Origin: Aeromicrobium panaciterrae
GTDB lineage: Bacteria > Actinomycetota > Actinomycetes > Propionibacteriales > Nocardioidaceae
Direction of reading: 5' to 3'
Assembly: GCF_031457275.1 (NCBI RefSeq)
Contig: NZ_JAVDWH010000001.1
Span: 496,001-560,000 of the forward strand
DNA length: 64,000 bases
Shown: positions 35,243 through 46,569 of the stretch, piece by piece
Numbering within the stretch: position 1 is the first letter of the stretch
Layout of the letters: each line of letters starts with the position of its first letter
Notes under the pieces: generated by a model
The model's input: the letters and a program-made list of their open reading frames with translations, nothing else
Databases searched by the model: none
What the model was told of the DNA's origin: nothing
Made by a program: the position numbers and the translations under genes

Positions 35243-36064
35243 ATGCGGCGTCTCATCGCGACTGGTTGTGTCGTGATTGCGATGCTCGCCGCGATCGTGA
35301 CGCTGCCGCTGGCCTGGGTCGCGTCCAATATCGCCGACGAGGACGGCTACGTCGCCTTCACGTCTCCGATGGGTTCAGACCCGGAGCTGCAGAAGGCGTT
35401 CGCCGAGTACCTGACCGACTACTTCGTACGTGAGCAGGGGCTTCCGAGCGCCGTGCAGCCGACTGCCGCCAAGGTGCTTGCCGGAGCAGCGGCGAATACC
35501 GCCAACGCACCGGGATTCACGAAGGCGTGGGAACAGTCGCAGCGGAGCTCGCACCGGTTGATGTTCGGCCCGAAGGCCAACCAGGACCGGCTCGCCGTCG
35601 ACCTCGGACCCTTGGCCGACTTCGTGGTCGACCACGCGGCCTCTGGCCTCCCAGTCGCATTGCCGAAGCCCGGCAAGATCGTTCTGCAGGTCAACAATGA
35701 GTCGCAGCGCGAAGCGATCGACCAGATCCAGGCGACGAATCACCGCAGCCAGGTTGGCTGGATCGTTGTCGCGGCGGCCGCAGCGCTGTCGCTGCTGTTC
35801 GCCAAGCGACGGTCGACAGGGCTCGCCTGGCTGGGTGCTGGTGCACTCGGTGTCGCGGCTCTGCTGAAGGCGGCGACGAGCTACGGCGTACCCAACATCC
35901 TCGACAAGACGCCCTCGCCGTCGGGATTCGCACGAACATTGCAGAAACTCCTGGCCGACCGGGCCGCGGACTCATTGAGTCAGTGGTTGGTGTGGCTCAC
36001 GATTGCCGGCATTGCGGCAATTGTCGCGGGAGTGCTCCTGCGGGTGTCATCCGGCAAGAGCTAG
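35243..36064 (+). CDS. Membrane protein of unknown function
   Basis: 273 residues. ATG 35243 is preferred; AGAGGGGGC lies just upstream and a membrane helix follows directly (LIATGCVVIAMLAAIVTLPLAWVA). An external region of about 130 residues (NIADEDGYVAFTSPMGSDPELQKAF...DRLAVDLGPLADFVVDHAASGLP) is followed by three more helices near 165-185, 195-215 and 245-268. The layout (one helix, external domain, helix cluster) suggests a surface or export role. It starts 16 bp after marP and converges with the holin-like gene with 4 bp overlap. No family was recognised. Confidence 0.65.
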   Translation: MRRLIATGCVVIAMLAAIVTLPLAWVASNIADEDGYVAFTSPMGSDPELQKAFAEYLTDYFVREQGLPSAVQPTAAKVLAGAAANTANAPGFTKAWEQSQRSSHRLMFGPKANQDRLAVDLGPLADFVVDHAASGLPVALPKPGKIVLQVNNESQREAIDQIQATNHRSQVGWIVVAAAAALSLLFAKRRSTGLAWLGAGALGVAALLKAATSYGVPNILDKTPSPSGFARTLQKLLADRAADSLSQWLVWLTIAGIAAIVAGVLLRVSSGKS

Positions 36065-36453
36065 GGACGACGACCGCGGAGTGCTGCGGGGATCGCCTTG
36101 GCCGAGGCGATGGTCTTGGTGGGTGCCTTGATCTTCTTGATCGAGTAGATGCCCACGGCAACCAGCACCACAGCGAGCAAGAAGTACGCGCCGGTGACGA
36201 TCAGGAACGCCCATGCGGGGTGCATACCGGTCATCGTCAGGAAGTACGCCGCCGTGATCGACAGCAGGATGACCATCAGCAGCAGGATGAATCCTGCAAC
36301 GGCGAACAAACCTGCAGCGAGTCCGCCCGAGATGGCGCTGCTCTTGAGCTCGGACTTGGCCAGCGCGATCTCCGACTGCACGAGCGCGGACATGTCGCGG
36401 CTCGCGTCGGCAACCAGACGTCCGATCGTGGGGTCGTCCTGCGCAGAGCTCAT
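36061..36453 (-). CDS. Phage-holin-family membrane protein (superfamily III)
   Basis: 130 residues. The N-terminus is an amphipathic helix (GRLVADASRDMSALVQSEIALAKSELKSS), followed by two long hydrophobic hairpin helices (GGLAAGLFAVAGFILLLMVILLSITAAYFL and AWAFLIVTGAYFLLAVVLVAVGIYSI) and a basic tail. This is the actinobacterial 'phage holin family' (Phage_holin_3_6) pattern; such chromosomal genes beside acs and marP are widespread and are not phage remnants. Their function is unclear. Confidence 0.82.
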   Translation of the reverse strand: MSSAQDDPTIGRLVADASRDMSALVQSEIALAKSELKSSAISGGLAAGLFAVAGFILLLMVILLSITAAYFLTMTGMHPAWAFLIVTGAYFLLAVVLVAVGIYSIKKIKAPTKTIASAKAIPAALRGRRP

Positions 36454-36489
36454 GCCATGACCCTACAAGTGCCCGTTTGCCCGCGCAGG

Positions 36490-38466
<1,977 letters not shown>

Positions 38467-38499
38467 CGCAGTACTCCTCTATCGACGTACGTACTTGCA

Positions 38500-38517
38500 T
38501 TGTGTCGCAGGCCACAA
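38500..38517. promoter_or_regulatory. Candidate Crp site upstream of acs
   Basis: TTGTGTCGCAGGCCACAA: perfect TTGTG/CACAA half-sites with the 8-bp spacing of TGTGA-N6-TCACA; the two innermost consensus positions deviate. It lies 34 bp upstream of the acs start codon. Confidence 0.45.
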
Positions 38518-38585
38518 GGTGCCTGACAGGTGGTTGCAACGAGGTTGCGGCCCGGAGACGGATGTCTCCGGGCCGCGTTCCCCGA

Positions 38586-40217
38586 TTACTTCTCGGCGCC
38601 GGCGCCGGTCATGGCGCGTACGTCGAGCTCGACATATCGCTCTTCCGCTCCAGGATCACTGGACGTCACGGTGCCCAGCCAGCCGAAGAAGAATCCGATC
38701 GGAATCGAGATGATTCCTGGGTTGGCCAGCGGGAACCAGCTGAAGTCAGATCCCGTGATCATGGCCGTCTCCGAGCCGGACACGACTGGCGAGAAGATCA
38801 CCAGTCCGACGCACGAGATCAGTCCGCCGTAGATGCTCCAGACCGCTCCGCGGGTGTTGAACCGCTTCCAGAACAGGTTGTAGAGCAGCGCCGGCAGGTT
38901 GGCCGAGGCCGCGACTGCGAAGGCCAACGCCACCAGGAAGGCAATGTTGAGCTTCTGCGCCGGGATCGAGAGTGCGATTGCGACACCACCGATGATGAAT
39001 GCGGCAAAGCGAGCAACCTTGACTTCCTGCTTCTCGGTGACCTTGCCGCGCTTCCATACGTTGGCGTACAGGTCGTGCGCCACGGACGACGCCGAGGTCA
39101 GCGTGAGGCCAGCCACGACCGCGAGGATCGTTGCGAACGCCACGGCCGAGATCAGTGCCAGCAGCACTGCGCCGCCAGTTGATCCGGTGCCGCCGCCGAC
39201 AGCCTCTGCCAGCAACGGCGAGGCGAGGTTGCCGCCCGACGCCGCTATCTGTTCCTTCGCGTCTCCCTTGACGAGAGCCGCCGCACCGAAGCCGAGGACC
39301 AGCGTCATCAGATAGAACGAACCGATGAGGCCGATCGCCCAGAGGACCGACTTGCGGGCCTGACGGGCTGTCGGGACGGTGTAGAAGCGGATCAAGATGT
39401 GCGGCAGTCCAGCCGTACCAAGAACCAGTGCAAGGCCGAGTGAGATGAAGTCGATCTTGCTCTCGGTGGACACGCCGTACTTGAGGCCCGGTTCGAGGAA
39501 GGCAGCACCGTGGCCGCTCTCCTTTGCAGCCGTGCCGAGCATGTCGGAGATGTTGAAGTTGAACTTCGCCAATACGAGGACCGTGATCAGGATCGTTCCG
39601 CCCATCAGTAGGACGGCCTTCACGATCTGGACCCAGGTGGTGCCACGCATGCCGCCGACGACCACGTAGAAGATCATCAGGGCGCCGACTCCGGCGATGG
39701 TGAGGTTCTTGGCCGTTTCGGAGCTGACTCCGAGGAGCAGCGCCACGAGTGCACCTGCACCGACCATCTGGGCGAGCAGGTAGAAGATCGACACGACGAC
39801 CGTCGATGTCGCTGCCGCTGTTCGGACCGGTCGCTGGCTCATACGGAATGCCAACTGGTCGGCCATCGTGAATCGACCGGAGTTTCTCAGCAGCTCAGCA
39901 ACCAGCAGCAAGGCCACGAGCCAGGCGACAAGGAAGCCGATCGAGTAGAGGAATCCGTCGTATCCAAAGAGCGCGATCGCACCTGAGATACCGAGGAACG
40001 ATGCGGCCGACATGTAGTCACCGGCGACGGCAAAGCCGTTCTGGGCGCCCGTGAACGAGCGGCCTCCGGCGTAGTAGTCCGACGCGGTTCGGTTGTTTCG
40101 GCTGGCCCAGAACGTGATGCCAACGGTGATCAGCACGATCACGATGAACAGCGATGCGGTTAGTGCCTGGTTGCCGCCTTCGTCTGCTGCCATAAGGGCA
40201 GTGCTCAAGCTGCTCAT
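38586..40217 (-). CDS. actP: Cation/acetate symporter
   Basis: 543 residues of the sodium:solute symporter family with about 13 transmembrane helices. ASDYYAGGRSFTGAQNGFAVAGDYMSAASFLGISGAIALFGYDGFLYSIGFLVAWL near the N-terminus is the ActP/YjcG signature, including the SAASFLG sodium-site helix. FYTVPTARQARKSVLWAIGLIGSFY and the GTTWVQIVKAVLL segment are also typical. It imports acetate or pyruvate-like monocarboxylates. It overlaps the DUF485 gene by 4 bp; the acs gene is downstream, forming an acetate-use group. Confidence 0.94.
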   Translation of the reverse strand: MSSLSTALMAADEGGNQALTASLFIVIVLITVGITFWASRNNRTASDYYAGGRSFTGAQNGFAVAGDYMSAASFLGISGAIALFGYDGFLYSIGFLVAWLVALLLVAELLRNSGRFTMADQLAFRMSQRPVRTAAATSTVVVSIFYLLAQMVGAGALVALLLGVSSETAKNLTIAGVGALMIFYVVVGGMRGTTWVQIVKAVLLMGGTILITVLVLAKFNFNISDMLGTAAKESGHGAAFLEPGLKYGVSTESKIDFISLGLALVLGTAGLPHILIRFYTVPTARQARKSVLWAIGLIGSFYLMTLVLGFGAAALVKGDAKEQIAASGGNLASPLLAEAVGGGTGSTGGAVLLALISAVAFATILAVVAGLTLTSASSVAHDLYANVWKRGKVTEKQEVKVARFAAFIIGGVAIALSIPAQKLNIAFLVALAFAVAASANLPALLYNLFWKRFNTRGAVWSIYGGLISCVGLVIFSPVVSGSETAMITGSDFSWFPLANPGIISIPIGFFFGWLGTVTSSDPGAEERYVELDVRAMTGAGAEK

Positions 40218-40552
40218 CGCTCGATCTCCTGTTCGTACTCATGGCGGAGGCGGTCGGCGATCGGATCCATGCGACGGGCCGCGAAGCGGGCGTACCAAAT
40301 GGCAATGCCGAAGGTCGTCGCGAACTGAAGCAGTCCGAAGACGAGGGCCACGTTGATGTTGCCGAACAGCTTGTGCGCCATGAAGTCGTGCGCGTAGTTG
40401 GACATGAGGACGTACAGCAGGTACCAAGCCATGAACGCAACGGTCAGCGGTACGACGAAGCCGAAGTACGAACGCTTGAGCTCGGCAAACTCTTCTGTGG
40501 CGTGTATCCGTTGATAGGCCGCGTGGGCCTCGGTTGACACTTTTTCAGCCAC
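40214..40552 (-). CDS. yjcH: DUF485 membrane protein (YjcH-like)
   Basis: 112 residues with two transmembrane helices (FGFVVPLTVAFMAWYLLYVLMSNYA and NVALVFGLLQFATTFGIAIWYARFA), the DUF485 pattern. E. coli YjcH is encoded just before ActP and is believed to assist it; the same order and a 4-bp overlap occur here. GTG start with GAGGTG upstream. A strong Crp-like site (40615-40630) lies 62 bp before the start. Confidence 0.88.
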   Translation of the reverse strand: MAEKVSTEAHAAYQRIHATEEFAELKRSYFGFVVPLTVAFMAWYLLYVLMSNYAHDFMAHKLFGNINVALVFGLLQFATTFGIAIWYARFAARRMDPIADRLRHEYEQEIER

Positions 40553-40614
40553 CGTGGGTCACCTCTTTCGTGAAGGCCCACAGCGCAGACGCACGCCGAT
40601 ACCCCCCGGTGGAG

Positions 40615-40630
40615 TGTGAGCCACGTCACT
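40615..40630. promoter_or_regulatory. Candidate Crp site upstream of yjcH-actP
   Basis: TGTGAGCCACGTCACT matches TGTGA-N6-TCACA in nine of ten consensus bases. It is 62 bp upstream of the yjcH start codon, in a position suited to Crp control of acetate uptake. Confidence 0.6.
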
Positions 40631-40687
40631 CGTACCCGTATCTCAGAGTCTTACTCGCTCTCGCCGCCGATACTTTGCGCACGCAGC

Positions 40688-40720
40688 GGGCCGGCCGGAA
40701 CCCGAGGCTCCGACCGGCCC
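40688..40720 (-). terminator. Hairpin after the M4 protease gene
   Basis: GGGCCGGCCGGA pairs with TCCGACCGGCCC around a 9-nt loop; the one mismatch is a G-U pair in minus-strand RNA. It lies 17 bp past the protease stop codon. No U-run follows. Confidence 0.55.
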
Positions 40721-40737
40721 TGCTTGTGCGGCTGCGA

Positions 40738-42336
40738 TCAGCTGACGCTGACCGCGTTCCAGGCGGCAGCAACAGCCGACGACTGGGCGCTGCCAGTGCC
40801 GTATAGGTCATTGGCCGCGCTCAGAGTCGCAGCCCTGGCGCCGGAGTAGGTCGTGCCCGACGTCATGTAGACCGTCAACGCCCGGTACCAGATCGCTGCA
40901 GCGGCAGTGCGCCCGATTCCACCGATCGACGAGCCGTTACAGGTCGGTGAGTTGTGACCGACGCCGCCAATCGACTTCGCTCCCGAACCCTCCGCGAGCA
41001 GGTAGAAGAAGTGATTGCCTATGCCCGACGAGTAGTGAACGTCGAGGTTCTTGGCGCTCGACGTCCAGCAGTTCAGTGACGAGCCGTCCGACCCGGGGTT
41101 GTCCATACGACGCAGTCCCGCGTGGTTGGCGAGGTCGAACTCTTCACCGATCAGGTAGTCGCCCGGATCGCTGGCGCTGGCTGCGAAGAACTCCACCATG
41201 GTGCCGAAGATGTCGCTGGTGGCCTCGTTGAGACCTCCGGACTCACCGGAATACGTGAGCCCTGCGGTGTTCTCCGTTACGCCGTGCGACATTTCATGGC
41301 CGGCCACGTCGAGCGAGGTCAGCGGTCCGTACGCAGTGCCGTTGCCATCGCCGTACGTCATCTTCGTGCCGTCCCAGAACGCGTTGACGTAGTTCTTGCC
41401 GTAGTGAACGCGGTTGTACGAGCCGGCTCCTGTGCCGAAGATGCCGTTACGCCCGAACGTCGTCTTGTAGTAGTCCCACGTCGTGTCGGTGCCGTACTGC
41501 GCATCGACGGCCGCCGACTCACGGCTCGACGTGGTGCCGTTGCCGAAGTGAGTGTCAGTGCTGGTGAAGACCGTGCCAGTGGCGCAACCGATACCCAACA
41601 AGCCGCAGAGGGCTGAGTCGGTCTTGTTGTTGACGTCAATCGTGTACGTGTTGCCGCGGGTCGGGTCCTTGAGCTGGAAGCTGGCTCCCGACTGGGTCAG
41701 CTTGAGCGGGACGGTGCCGCCATACAGGGACTGACCGTCGCCGTCGACAGTCTGGATGCGCTGCTCGGAGCGGATCGTCTTGCCGGTCTGTGCGTCGACG
41801 TACGTGTCCAGGCGACTCGGCGTGCCGTCCTTTTGGGTCCCGGTCCGGGTGACGATCCAGGCGAGGCGGGGTGATGCCGCTGTCGCGTCGACGACCAGCT
41901 TGGCGGCTTTGCTCGAGGTCACCTTCAGCAGGGAGAGTGCTTTCGACTTCGAGATGGTCGGGGTGGTCGACAGCGTGAGATCGCGCGCGAGCGTCTGCGA
42001 GCTGCCGGTGAAATCGCCACTGGCGTTGCGGTGCACCACCAGGTCGCCGCCGATGACGCGCAACCCGTCGTACGTCCGACGGAGACGTACGTGCGTCGCC
42101 CCTGTCGAGTCCTCAAGTGCGTCGATGACCACCAGTCCTTGGTCCGCGCCGACCAACGTCTCAGCCAGGGCGGCACGTGCATCACGAACGGCGTCCGTCG
42201 CGTCGCTTCCGGACCTCGAGATGGGTTGCGTCGAAATGACGCGGTCCTTCGGTGCCGCATTGGCTGGCATCCCAGCCGCCGTAATGGCGAGGGCCGCGAG
42301 TGCGGCCGTTGTCGCCAGTACATGGGTCTTTCGCAT
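40738..42336 (-). CDS. Secreted thermolysin-type (M4) metallopeptidase
   Basis: 532 residues from ATG 42336 (GGGGGA upstream); a longer in-frame start lacks a signal peptide at its end. A Sec signal (residues 1-27, ending PANA) precedes an FTP/PepSY-type propeptide (about 30-200: GLVVIDALEDSTGATHVRLRRTYDGLRVIGGDLVVH). The mature protease has VAGHEMSHGVTENTAGL (HExxH zinc site), GGLNEATSDIFGTMVEF (third zinc ligand Glu) and HYSSGIGNHFFYLLAEG (catalytic His region). It should be an exported zinc endopeptidase, activated by removal of the propeptide. Monocistronic, with a terminator hairpin 3'. Confidence 0.92.
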   Translation of the reverse strand: MRKTHVLATTAALAALAITAAGMPANAAPKDRVISTQPISRSGSDATDAVRDARAALAETLVGADQGLVVIDALEDSTGATHVRLRRTYDGLRVIGGDLVVHRNASGDFTGSSQTLARDLTLSTTPTISKSKALSLLKVTSSKAAKLVVDATAASPRLAWIVTRTGTQKDGTPSRLDTYVDAQTGKTIRSEQRIQTVDGDGQSLYGGTVPLKLTQSGASFQLKDPTRGNTYTIDVNNKTDSALCGLLGIGCATGTVFTSTDTHFGNGTTSSRESAAVDAQYGTDTTWDYYKTTFGRNGIFGTGAGSYNRVHYGKNYVNAFWDGTKMTYGDGNGTAYGPLTSLDVAGHEMSHGVTENTAGLTYSGESGGLNEATSDIFGTMVEFFAASASDPGDYLIGEEFDLANHAGLRRMDNPGSDGSSLNCWTSSAKNLDVHYSSGIGNHFFYLLAEGSGAKSIGGVGHNSPTCNGSSIGGIGRTAAAAIWYRALTVYMTSGTTYSGARAATLSAANDLYGTGSAQSSAVAAAWNAVSVS

Positions 42337-42442
42337 GGCATATCCCCCGATACACACGTGCGTCACCGCGAGGACATCCCCCATGGCATCCGCGTTGTCG
42401 GGAGCCTAGGGGACAGGTGATCGCGTGTAAACGGGCTGAGTC

Positions 42443-43117
42443 CTACGTGAAGGTGAACCAGGACGGAGCTTGCGCCCGGAAGTCGCCGATCGGCAAGACT
42501 CCAGCGGCAGCGGGTATGCGTCCGGTCGTCGGCAGGCCAGTGACCTGAGGCAGGTCGGTGAGATTGGAGATGGAGGCCAGATCGGGTTCGGCGGCGCACG
42601 AACCGATCACCAGCACAGGCTCGATGCCTGCCTGGCCCAACACCTTGACGGTCAGCGCAAAGTGATTGAGCGAGCCGAGACCTTCACTGCCGACCACGAC
42701 GACGTCGGCCTCCAGATCGGTGGCGAGATCGAGGATGGTCCGTTCACCCCCGTCGAGGTGGACGAGCAATCCACCGGCACCCTCGATCAGGACGACGTCC
42801 GCTTCGATCTCGCGGATCCCGTCGACGTACGTGTCGAGAGGTGGCAGATCGACCTTGTCGATTCGAGCCGCGGCGACCGGAGCTAGGGGCGGCGTCAGGC
42901 GCGTGAACTCGTGGATCGCGGTTGATCCAGTGAGCCGCGCGACCTCTTCGAGGTCGGTGGGCTCGCCTGTCGCGATGCCGGTCTGTACGGGCTTCGCCAC
43001 CGCGACGCTCAACCCGCGCTCCCCAAGCGCCACTAACAGCGCCGCAGTCGCAACGGTCTTGCCGACTCCCGTATCGGTGCCGGTGACCACCACAAACTTC
43101 GAGTTCGGAAACGTCAT
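42443..43117 (-). CDS. bioD: Dethiobiotin synthetase
   Basis: 224 residues from ATG 43117, which overlaps the bioF stop. FVVVTGTDTGVGKTVATAALLVAL contains the P-loop and the TGTDTxVGKT signature. AVAKPVQTGIATGEPTDLEEVARL and VVLIEGAGGLLVHLDGGERTILDLA are the substrate and ATP segments. It closes the ureido ring of biotin using ATP and CO2. Last gene of the bioA-bioF-bioD operon. The long upstream in-frame extension is antisense noise inside bioF. Confidence 0.95.
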   Translation of the reverse strand: MTFPNSKFVVVTGTDTGVGKTVATAALLVALGERGLSVAVAKPVQTGIATGEPTDLEEVARLTGSTAIHEFTRLTPPLAPVAAARIDKVDLPPLDTYVDGIREIEADVVLIEGAGGLLVHLDGGERTILDLATDLEADVVVVGSEGLGSLNHFALTVKVLGQAGIEPVLVIGSCAAEPDLASISNLTDLPQVTGLPTTGRIPAAAGVLPIGDFRAQAPSWFTFT

Positions 43118-44229
43118 TGAGTCACCGACTGGATGACCTTGCAGGCTGTCGCCAGCTGCTCGTCGTCGAGTCCCGCCGTTGCCGTGATGCGCAGTCGGCT
43201 GATGCCGTCGGGCACTGACGGAGGCCGGAAGCAGCCAACCCGTACGCCCAATCGCGCTGCCTCGGCCTGGGCGGCAAGCGCTTCGTGCGGACCAGCCATC
43301 GGCACCGACAGGACTGCGCCGGCGACGGGTTCGACGCCGGCGGCCTCTGCAAGCTCGGCAGCGACGGTGTTGACTCGCTCGACCCGGGCAGGTTCGGTCT
43401 GCACGATCCGGATCGCTTCGGTCGCCGCGGCTGTCGCGGCCGGGGCCAACCCGGTGTCGTAGATGAACGGCCGTGCTCGGTTGACCAAGTGGTCGATGAC
43501 GGCGGGACTTCCGAGCACCGCACCACCCTGACTGCCGAGAGCCTTCGACAACGTCATGGTGACGACGATGTCGTCGCGTTCGGCCAAGTCCAACTCGTGC
43601 ACGAGGCCACGTCCGCCACCTGCCACGCCGATGCCGTGGGCTTCGTCGACCAAAAGGATCGCGTCGAAGCGTTCGCACAGGGCTGCAAGCTCGGGTAGCG
43701 GTGCGCGGTCGCCGAGTACCGAGTAGATCGACTCGACCAGCACCATGGCGCGCGACTGGGTGCGCTGACTCAGAGCCTGCTCAACCGCATCGATGTCGTT
43801 GTGAGCCACGACCTGCACGGTGCCGCGCGACAACCGGCAGGCATCGACCAGAGATGCGTGGATGTGTGCGTCCGAGATCAACAGGGTGTCGGCGTCGGCA
43901 AGAGCGGTGACGGCGCTGAGATTCGCGTGATAGCCGGTCGAATGTACGAGTGCTGCGGGCTGGCCCGTCAAGGCGCTCAGAGCCGCTTCGAGCTCGCTGT
44001 GCACCGCAAGTGTGCCCGTGACCAGCCGCGATGCCCCGGCCCCGGCACCCCATGCGACTGCTGCGGACGAGGCTGCAGCGGTGACGCGTGCATCCCGCAC
44101 CAACCCGAGATAGTCGTTGCCAGCGAGGTCAAGCAGATCGCTGTCGATGTCGCGTGGCTTGAGCGAACGTACGAGTCCGTGCCGCTCGCGCTGCTGCGCG
44201 GCGGCTGTCAGCCAGTCGTTGAGGCTCAT
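43114..44229 (-). CDS. bioF: 8-amino-7-oxononanoate synthase
   Basis: 371 residues from ATG 44229, overlapping the bioA stop by 4 bp. Class-II PLP transferase motifs: LAGNDYLGLVRDARV, GAGASRLVTGTLAVHSELEAALSALTG, ILLVDEAHGIGVAGGGRGLVHE and the PLP-lysine segment VTMTLSKALGSQGGAVLGS. It condenses pimeloyl thioester with alanine. Coupled on both sides to bioA and bioD. Confidence 0.95.
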   Translation of the reverse strand: MSLNDWLTAAAQQRERHGLVRSLKPRDIDSDLLDLAGNDYLGLVRDARVTAAASSAAVAWGAGAGASRLVTGTLAVHSELEAALSALTGQPAALVHSTGYHANLSAVTALADADTLLISDAHIHASLVDACRLSRGTVQVVAHNDIDAVEQALSQRTQSRAMVLVESIYSVLGDRAPLPELAALCERFDAILLVDEAHGIGVAGGGRGLVHELDLAERDDIVVTMTLSKALGSQGGAVLGSPAVIDHLVNRARPFIYDTGLAPAATAAATEAIRIVQTEPARVERVNTVAAELAEAAGVEPVAGAVLSVPMAGPHEALAAQAEAARLGVRVGCFRPPSVPDGISRLRITATAGLDDEQLATACKVIQSVTQ

Positions 44230-45497
44230 GCTGCACCTGCCGCAGCTACCAGCGCCGCGGTGATGTCGGCGAGCTCTGCATCCGTGCAGATGTAGGGCGG
44301 CATCGTGTAGATCAGATCGCGGAACGGCCTGACCCATACGCCGTGTTCGAGGGCGATCGACGTTGCCGCCGTCATGTCGACCGGATGGTCGAGCTGGATC
44401 ACACCAACGGCGCCGAGAGTACGTACGTCGATCACGTGCTCGAGCTCAGATGCAGGAGCGAGCCCTCGGGTCAGCTCAGCGTTGATCCGGGCGATGTTGG
44501 CTTGCCATTCAGATCCGGTGAGCAGATCGAGGTTGGCGGAGGCGACCGAGCACGCGAGCGGGTTGGCCATGTAGGTCGGTCCGTGCATGAGCGTCCCGGA
44601 CTCCGAGGCATCGATGCTGGCGGCCACCTCGTTCGTGCACAACACCGCAGCGAGGGTCAGGTAGCCACCGGTCAGGGCCTTGCCGACACACATGATGTCG
44701 GGTGTGACCCCGGCATGGTCGCCGCCGAACATCGTTCCGGTCCGGCCGAAGCCTGTGGCGATCTCGTCGTGGATCAGCAGCCACCCATGCTCGTCGGCCT
44801 GGGCTCGTAGCCAGGTGAGAACAGTGGGTGGGTAGACGTACATACCGCCGGCGCCCTGCAGCACGGGCTCAACGATGACTGCGGCGATGGTGTCTGAGTG
44901 ACCGTCGAGCATTGCGGATGCGTCAGCGATCCAGTCGGTGATGTCAGCGTCGATCCCTGCGGGAGGCCTAGGCAGGAACAGTTGCTTCGGCAGGACGTCG
45001 GCGAACATCGAATGCATTCCGCCGACCGGATCGCACACGCTCATCGCGCCGAAGGTGTCGCCGTGATAGCCACCGGAGATCGTGACCAACTGAGTGCGCT
45101 CGGGCCGGCCTCGACCTCGCTGGCTCTGCAACGCCATCTTGATCGCGACCTCGACGGACACCGAACCGGAGTCCGCGAAGAAGACCTTGTCGAGCCCGTC
45201 AGGTGCGAGGTCGATGAGCCGTCGACCGAGCTCAACAGCGGGCTCATGGGTCAGGCCACCGAACATGACGTGAGCCATGGAGCCGAGCTGATCGCGAATG
45301 GCGCCGTCGAGCGCGGGGTTGCGATAGCCGTGAATTGCGGCCCACCAGGACGACATCGCATCGATCGGCTGACGGCCATCATCGAGTGTCAGACGTACGC
45401 CCTGCGCCGAACGTACGAGCAGCGGGTTGGCGTCGGTGCTCATGGGCGCATAGGGGTGCCACAGGTGATCGCGGTCGAACTCCAGCAGTACGTCCAT
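44226..45497 (-). CDS. bioA: Adenosylmethionine--8-amino-7-oxononanoate aminotransferase
   Basis: 423 residues from ATG 45497. DRDHLWHPYAPM and DAMSSWWAAIHGYRNPALDGAI are BioA signatures; VTISGGYHGDTFGAMSVCDP, LIHDEIATGFGRTGTMF and the PLP-lysine segment CVGKALTGGYLTLAAVL follow. It makes 7,8-diaminopelargonate. First gene of bioA-F-D, divergent from bioB with the BioQ-like operator between. A TAGCCT -10 (45508-45513, minus strand) lies 10 nt before the start. Confidence 0.95.
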   Translation of the reverse strand: MDVLLEFDRDHLWHPYAPMSTDANPLLVRSAQGVRLTLDDGRQPIDAMSSWWAAIHGYRNPALDGAIRDQLGSMAHVMFGGLTHEPAVELGRRLIDLAPDGLDKVFFADSGSVSVEVAIKMALQSQRGRGRPERTQLVTISGGYHGDTFGAMSVCDPVGGMHSMFADVLPKQLFLPRPPAGIDADITDWIADASAMLDGHSDTIAAVIVEPVLQGAGGMYVYPPTVLTWLRAQADEHGWLLIHDEIATGFGRTGTMFGGDHAGVTPDIMCVGKALTGGYLTLAAVLCTNEVAASIDASESGTLMHGPTYMANPLACSVASANLDLLTGSEWQANIARINAELTRGLAPASELEHVIDVRTLGAVGVIQLDHPVDMTAATSIALEHGVWVRPFRDLIYTMPPYICTDAELADITAALVAAAGAA

Positions 45498-45543
45498 GGC
45501 GTTGCTCAGGCTATCCCTCCAGATTTCGGGGTGCGGCACCGCA

Positions 45544-45560
45544 CCTGAACAGTGTTCAGG
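45544..45560. promoter_or_regulatory. Biotin operator (BioQ-type palindrome)
   Basis: CCTGAACAGTGTTCAGG is a perfect palindrome filling the -35/-10 spacer of bioB. Its TGAAC-N3-GTTCA core recurs before the TetR gene at 49410. A second inverted repeat, GGTGCGG-CA-CCGCACC (45530-45545), abuts it. Corynebacterial BioQ recognises TGAAC-N3-GTTAC-like sites. Confidence 0.8.
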
Positions 45561-45561
45561 A

Positions 45562-45567
45562 TAGATT
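45562..45567 (+). promoter_or_regulatory. -10 box of bioB (leaderless)
   Basis: TAGATT ends 6 nt before ATG 45574 and directly follows the operator, so repressor binding would block this promoter. Confidence 0.6.
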
Positions 45568-45573
45568 CCTCCC

Positions 45574-46569
45574 ATGACTGACGTACTCCAGATCGCGCGC
45601 GACCACGTCCTCGAGCAGGGCCTCGGCCTCAGCGAGGAGCACCTCGTCCAGATCCTCCAGCTCCCCGATGAGCAGATCCCCGAGCTGCTTGAGCTCGCGC
45701 ACGCTGTGCGTATGAAGTGGTGCGGTCCCGAGGTTGAGGTCGAGGGCATCGTGTCGCTCAAGACCGGCGGTTGCCCCGAGGACTGTCACTTCTGCAGCCA
45801 GTCAGGTCAGTTCCAGTCTCCAGTCCGCTCCGTCTGGCTCAACATTCCCGAGCTCGTCGAGGCTGCCAAGGAAACCGCCAAGACCGGCGCCAGCGAGTTC
45901 TGCATCGTGGCCGCCGTACGCGGTCCCGACCAGAAGCTCATGGACCAGGTGCGCGAAGGCATCAAGGCCATCCAGGCTGAGGTCGACATCAACATCGCCT
46001 GCTCGCTGGGCATGCTGACGCAGGCGCAGGTCGACGAGTTCGTCGAGATGGGCGTGCACCGCTACAACCACAACCTTGAGGCCGCGAAGTCCTACTTCCC
46101 GCAGGTCGTCAGCACCCACTCGTACGAAGAGCGTTGGGACACCTGCCTGATGGTCCGCGAAGCCGGCATGGAGCTGTGCTGCGGCGGTCTCGTCGGCATG
46201 GGCGAGACGCTGGAGCAGCGCGCTGAGCTCGCCGTCCAGTTGGCTGAGCTGCGGCCCCACGAGGTTCCGCTCAACTTCCTCAACCCGCGTCCCGGCACAC
46301 CGTTCGGCGACCAGGAGCTCATGACCTCGCAGGACGCGCTGCGTACGATCGCTGCCTTCCGTCTCGCGATGCCGCACACGATCCTGCGCTACGCCGGTGG
46401 CCGCGAGCTCACGCTCGGTGACCTCGGTACCCGCGAGGGACTGCTGGGTGGCGTGAACGCCGTCATTGTCGGCAACTACCTGACGACGCTTGGCCGCGAC
46501 GCCAACGAGGACATCGACCTGCTGGTCGAGCTCGGCATGCCGATCAAGGAACTCCAGAAGACGCTGTGA
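45574..46569 (+). CDS. bioB: Biotin synthase
   Basis: 331 residues. The radical-SAM cluster motif is [16 protein letters not shown] (C-x3-C-x2-C), preceded by [65 protein letters not shown] and [23 protein letters not shown] are the standard BioB segments; the conserved Cys and Arg that hold the second cluster are present. It inserts sulfur into dethiobiotin. Its stop overlaps a small Cys-rich gene that is probably its helper. Confidence 0.96.
   Translation: MTDVLQIARDHVLEQGLGLSEEHLVQILQLPDEQIPELLELAHAVRMKWCGPEVEVEGIVSLKTGGCPEDCHFCSQSGQFQSPVRSVWLNIPELVEAAKETAKTGASEFCIVAAVRGPDQKLMDQVREGIKAIQAEVDINIACSLGMLTQAQVDEFVEMGVHRYNHNLEAAKSYFPQVVSTHSYEERWDTCLMVREAGMELCCGGLVGMGETLEQRAELAVQLAELRPHEVPLNFLNPRPGTPFGDQELMTSQDALRTIAAFRLAMPHTILRYAGGRELTLGDLGTREGLLGGVNAVIVGNYLTTLGRDANEDIDLLVELGMPIKELQKTL

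Noticed and set aside
36061..36453. Holin-like gene as evidence of a prophage
   Set aside because: No other phage genes nearby; this family is a normal chromosomal neighbour of acs and marP in actinobacteria.
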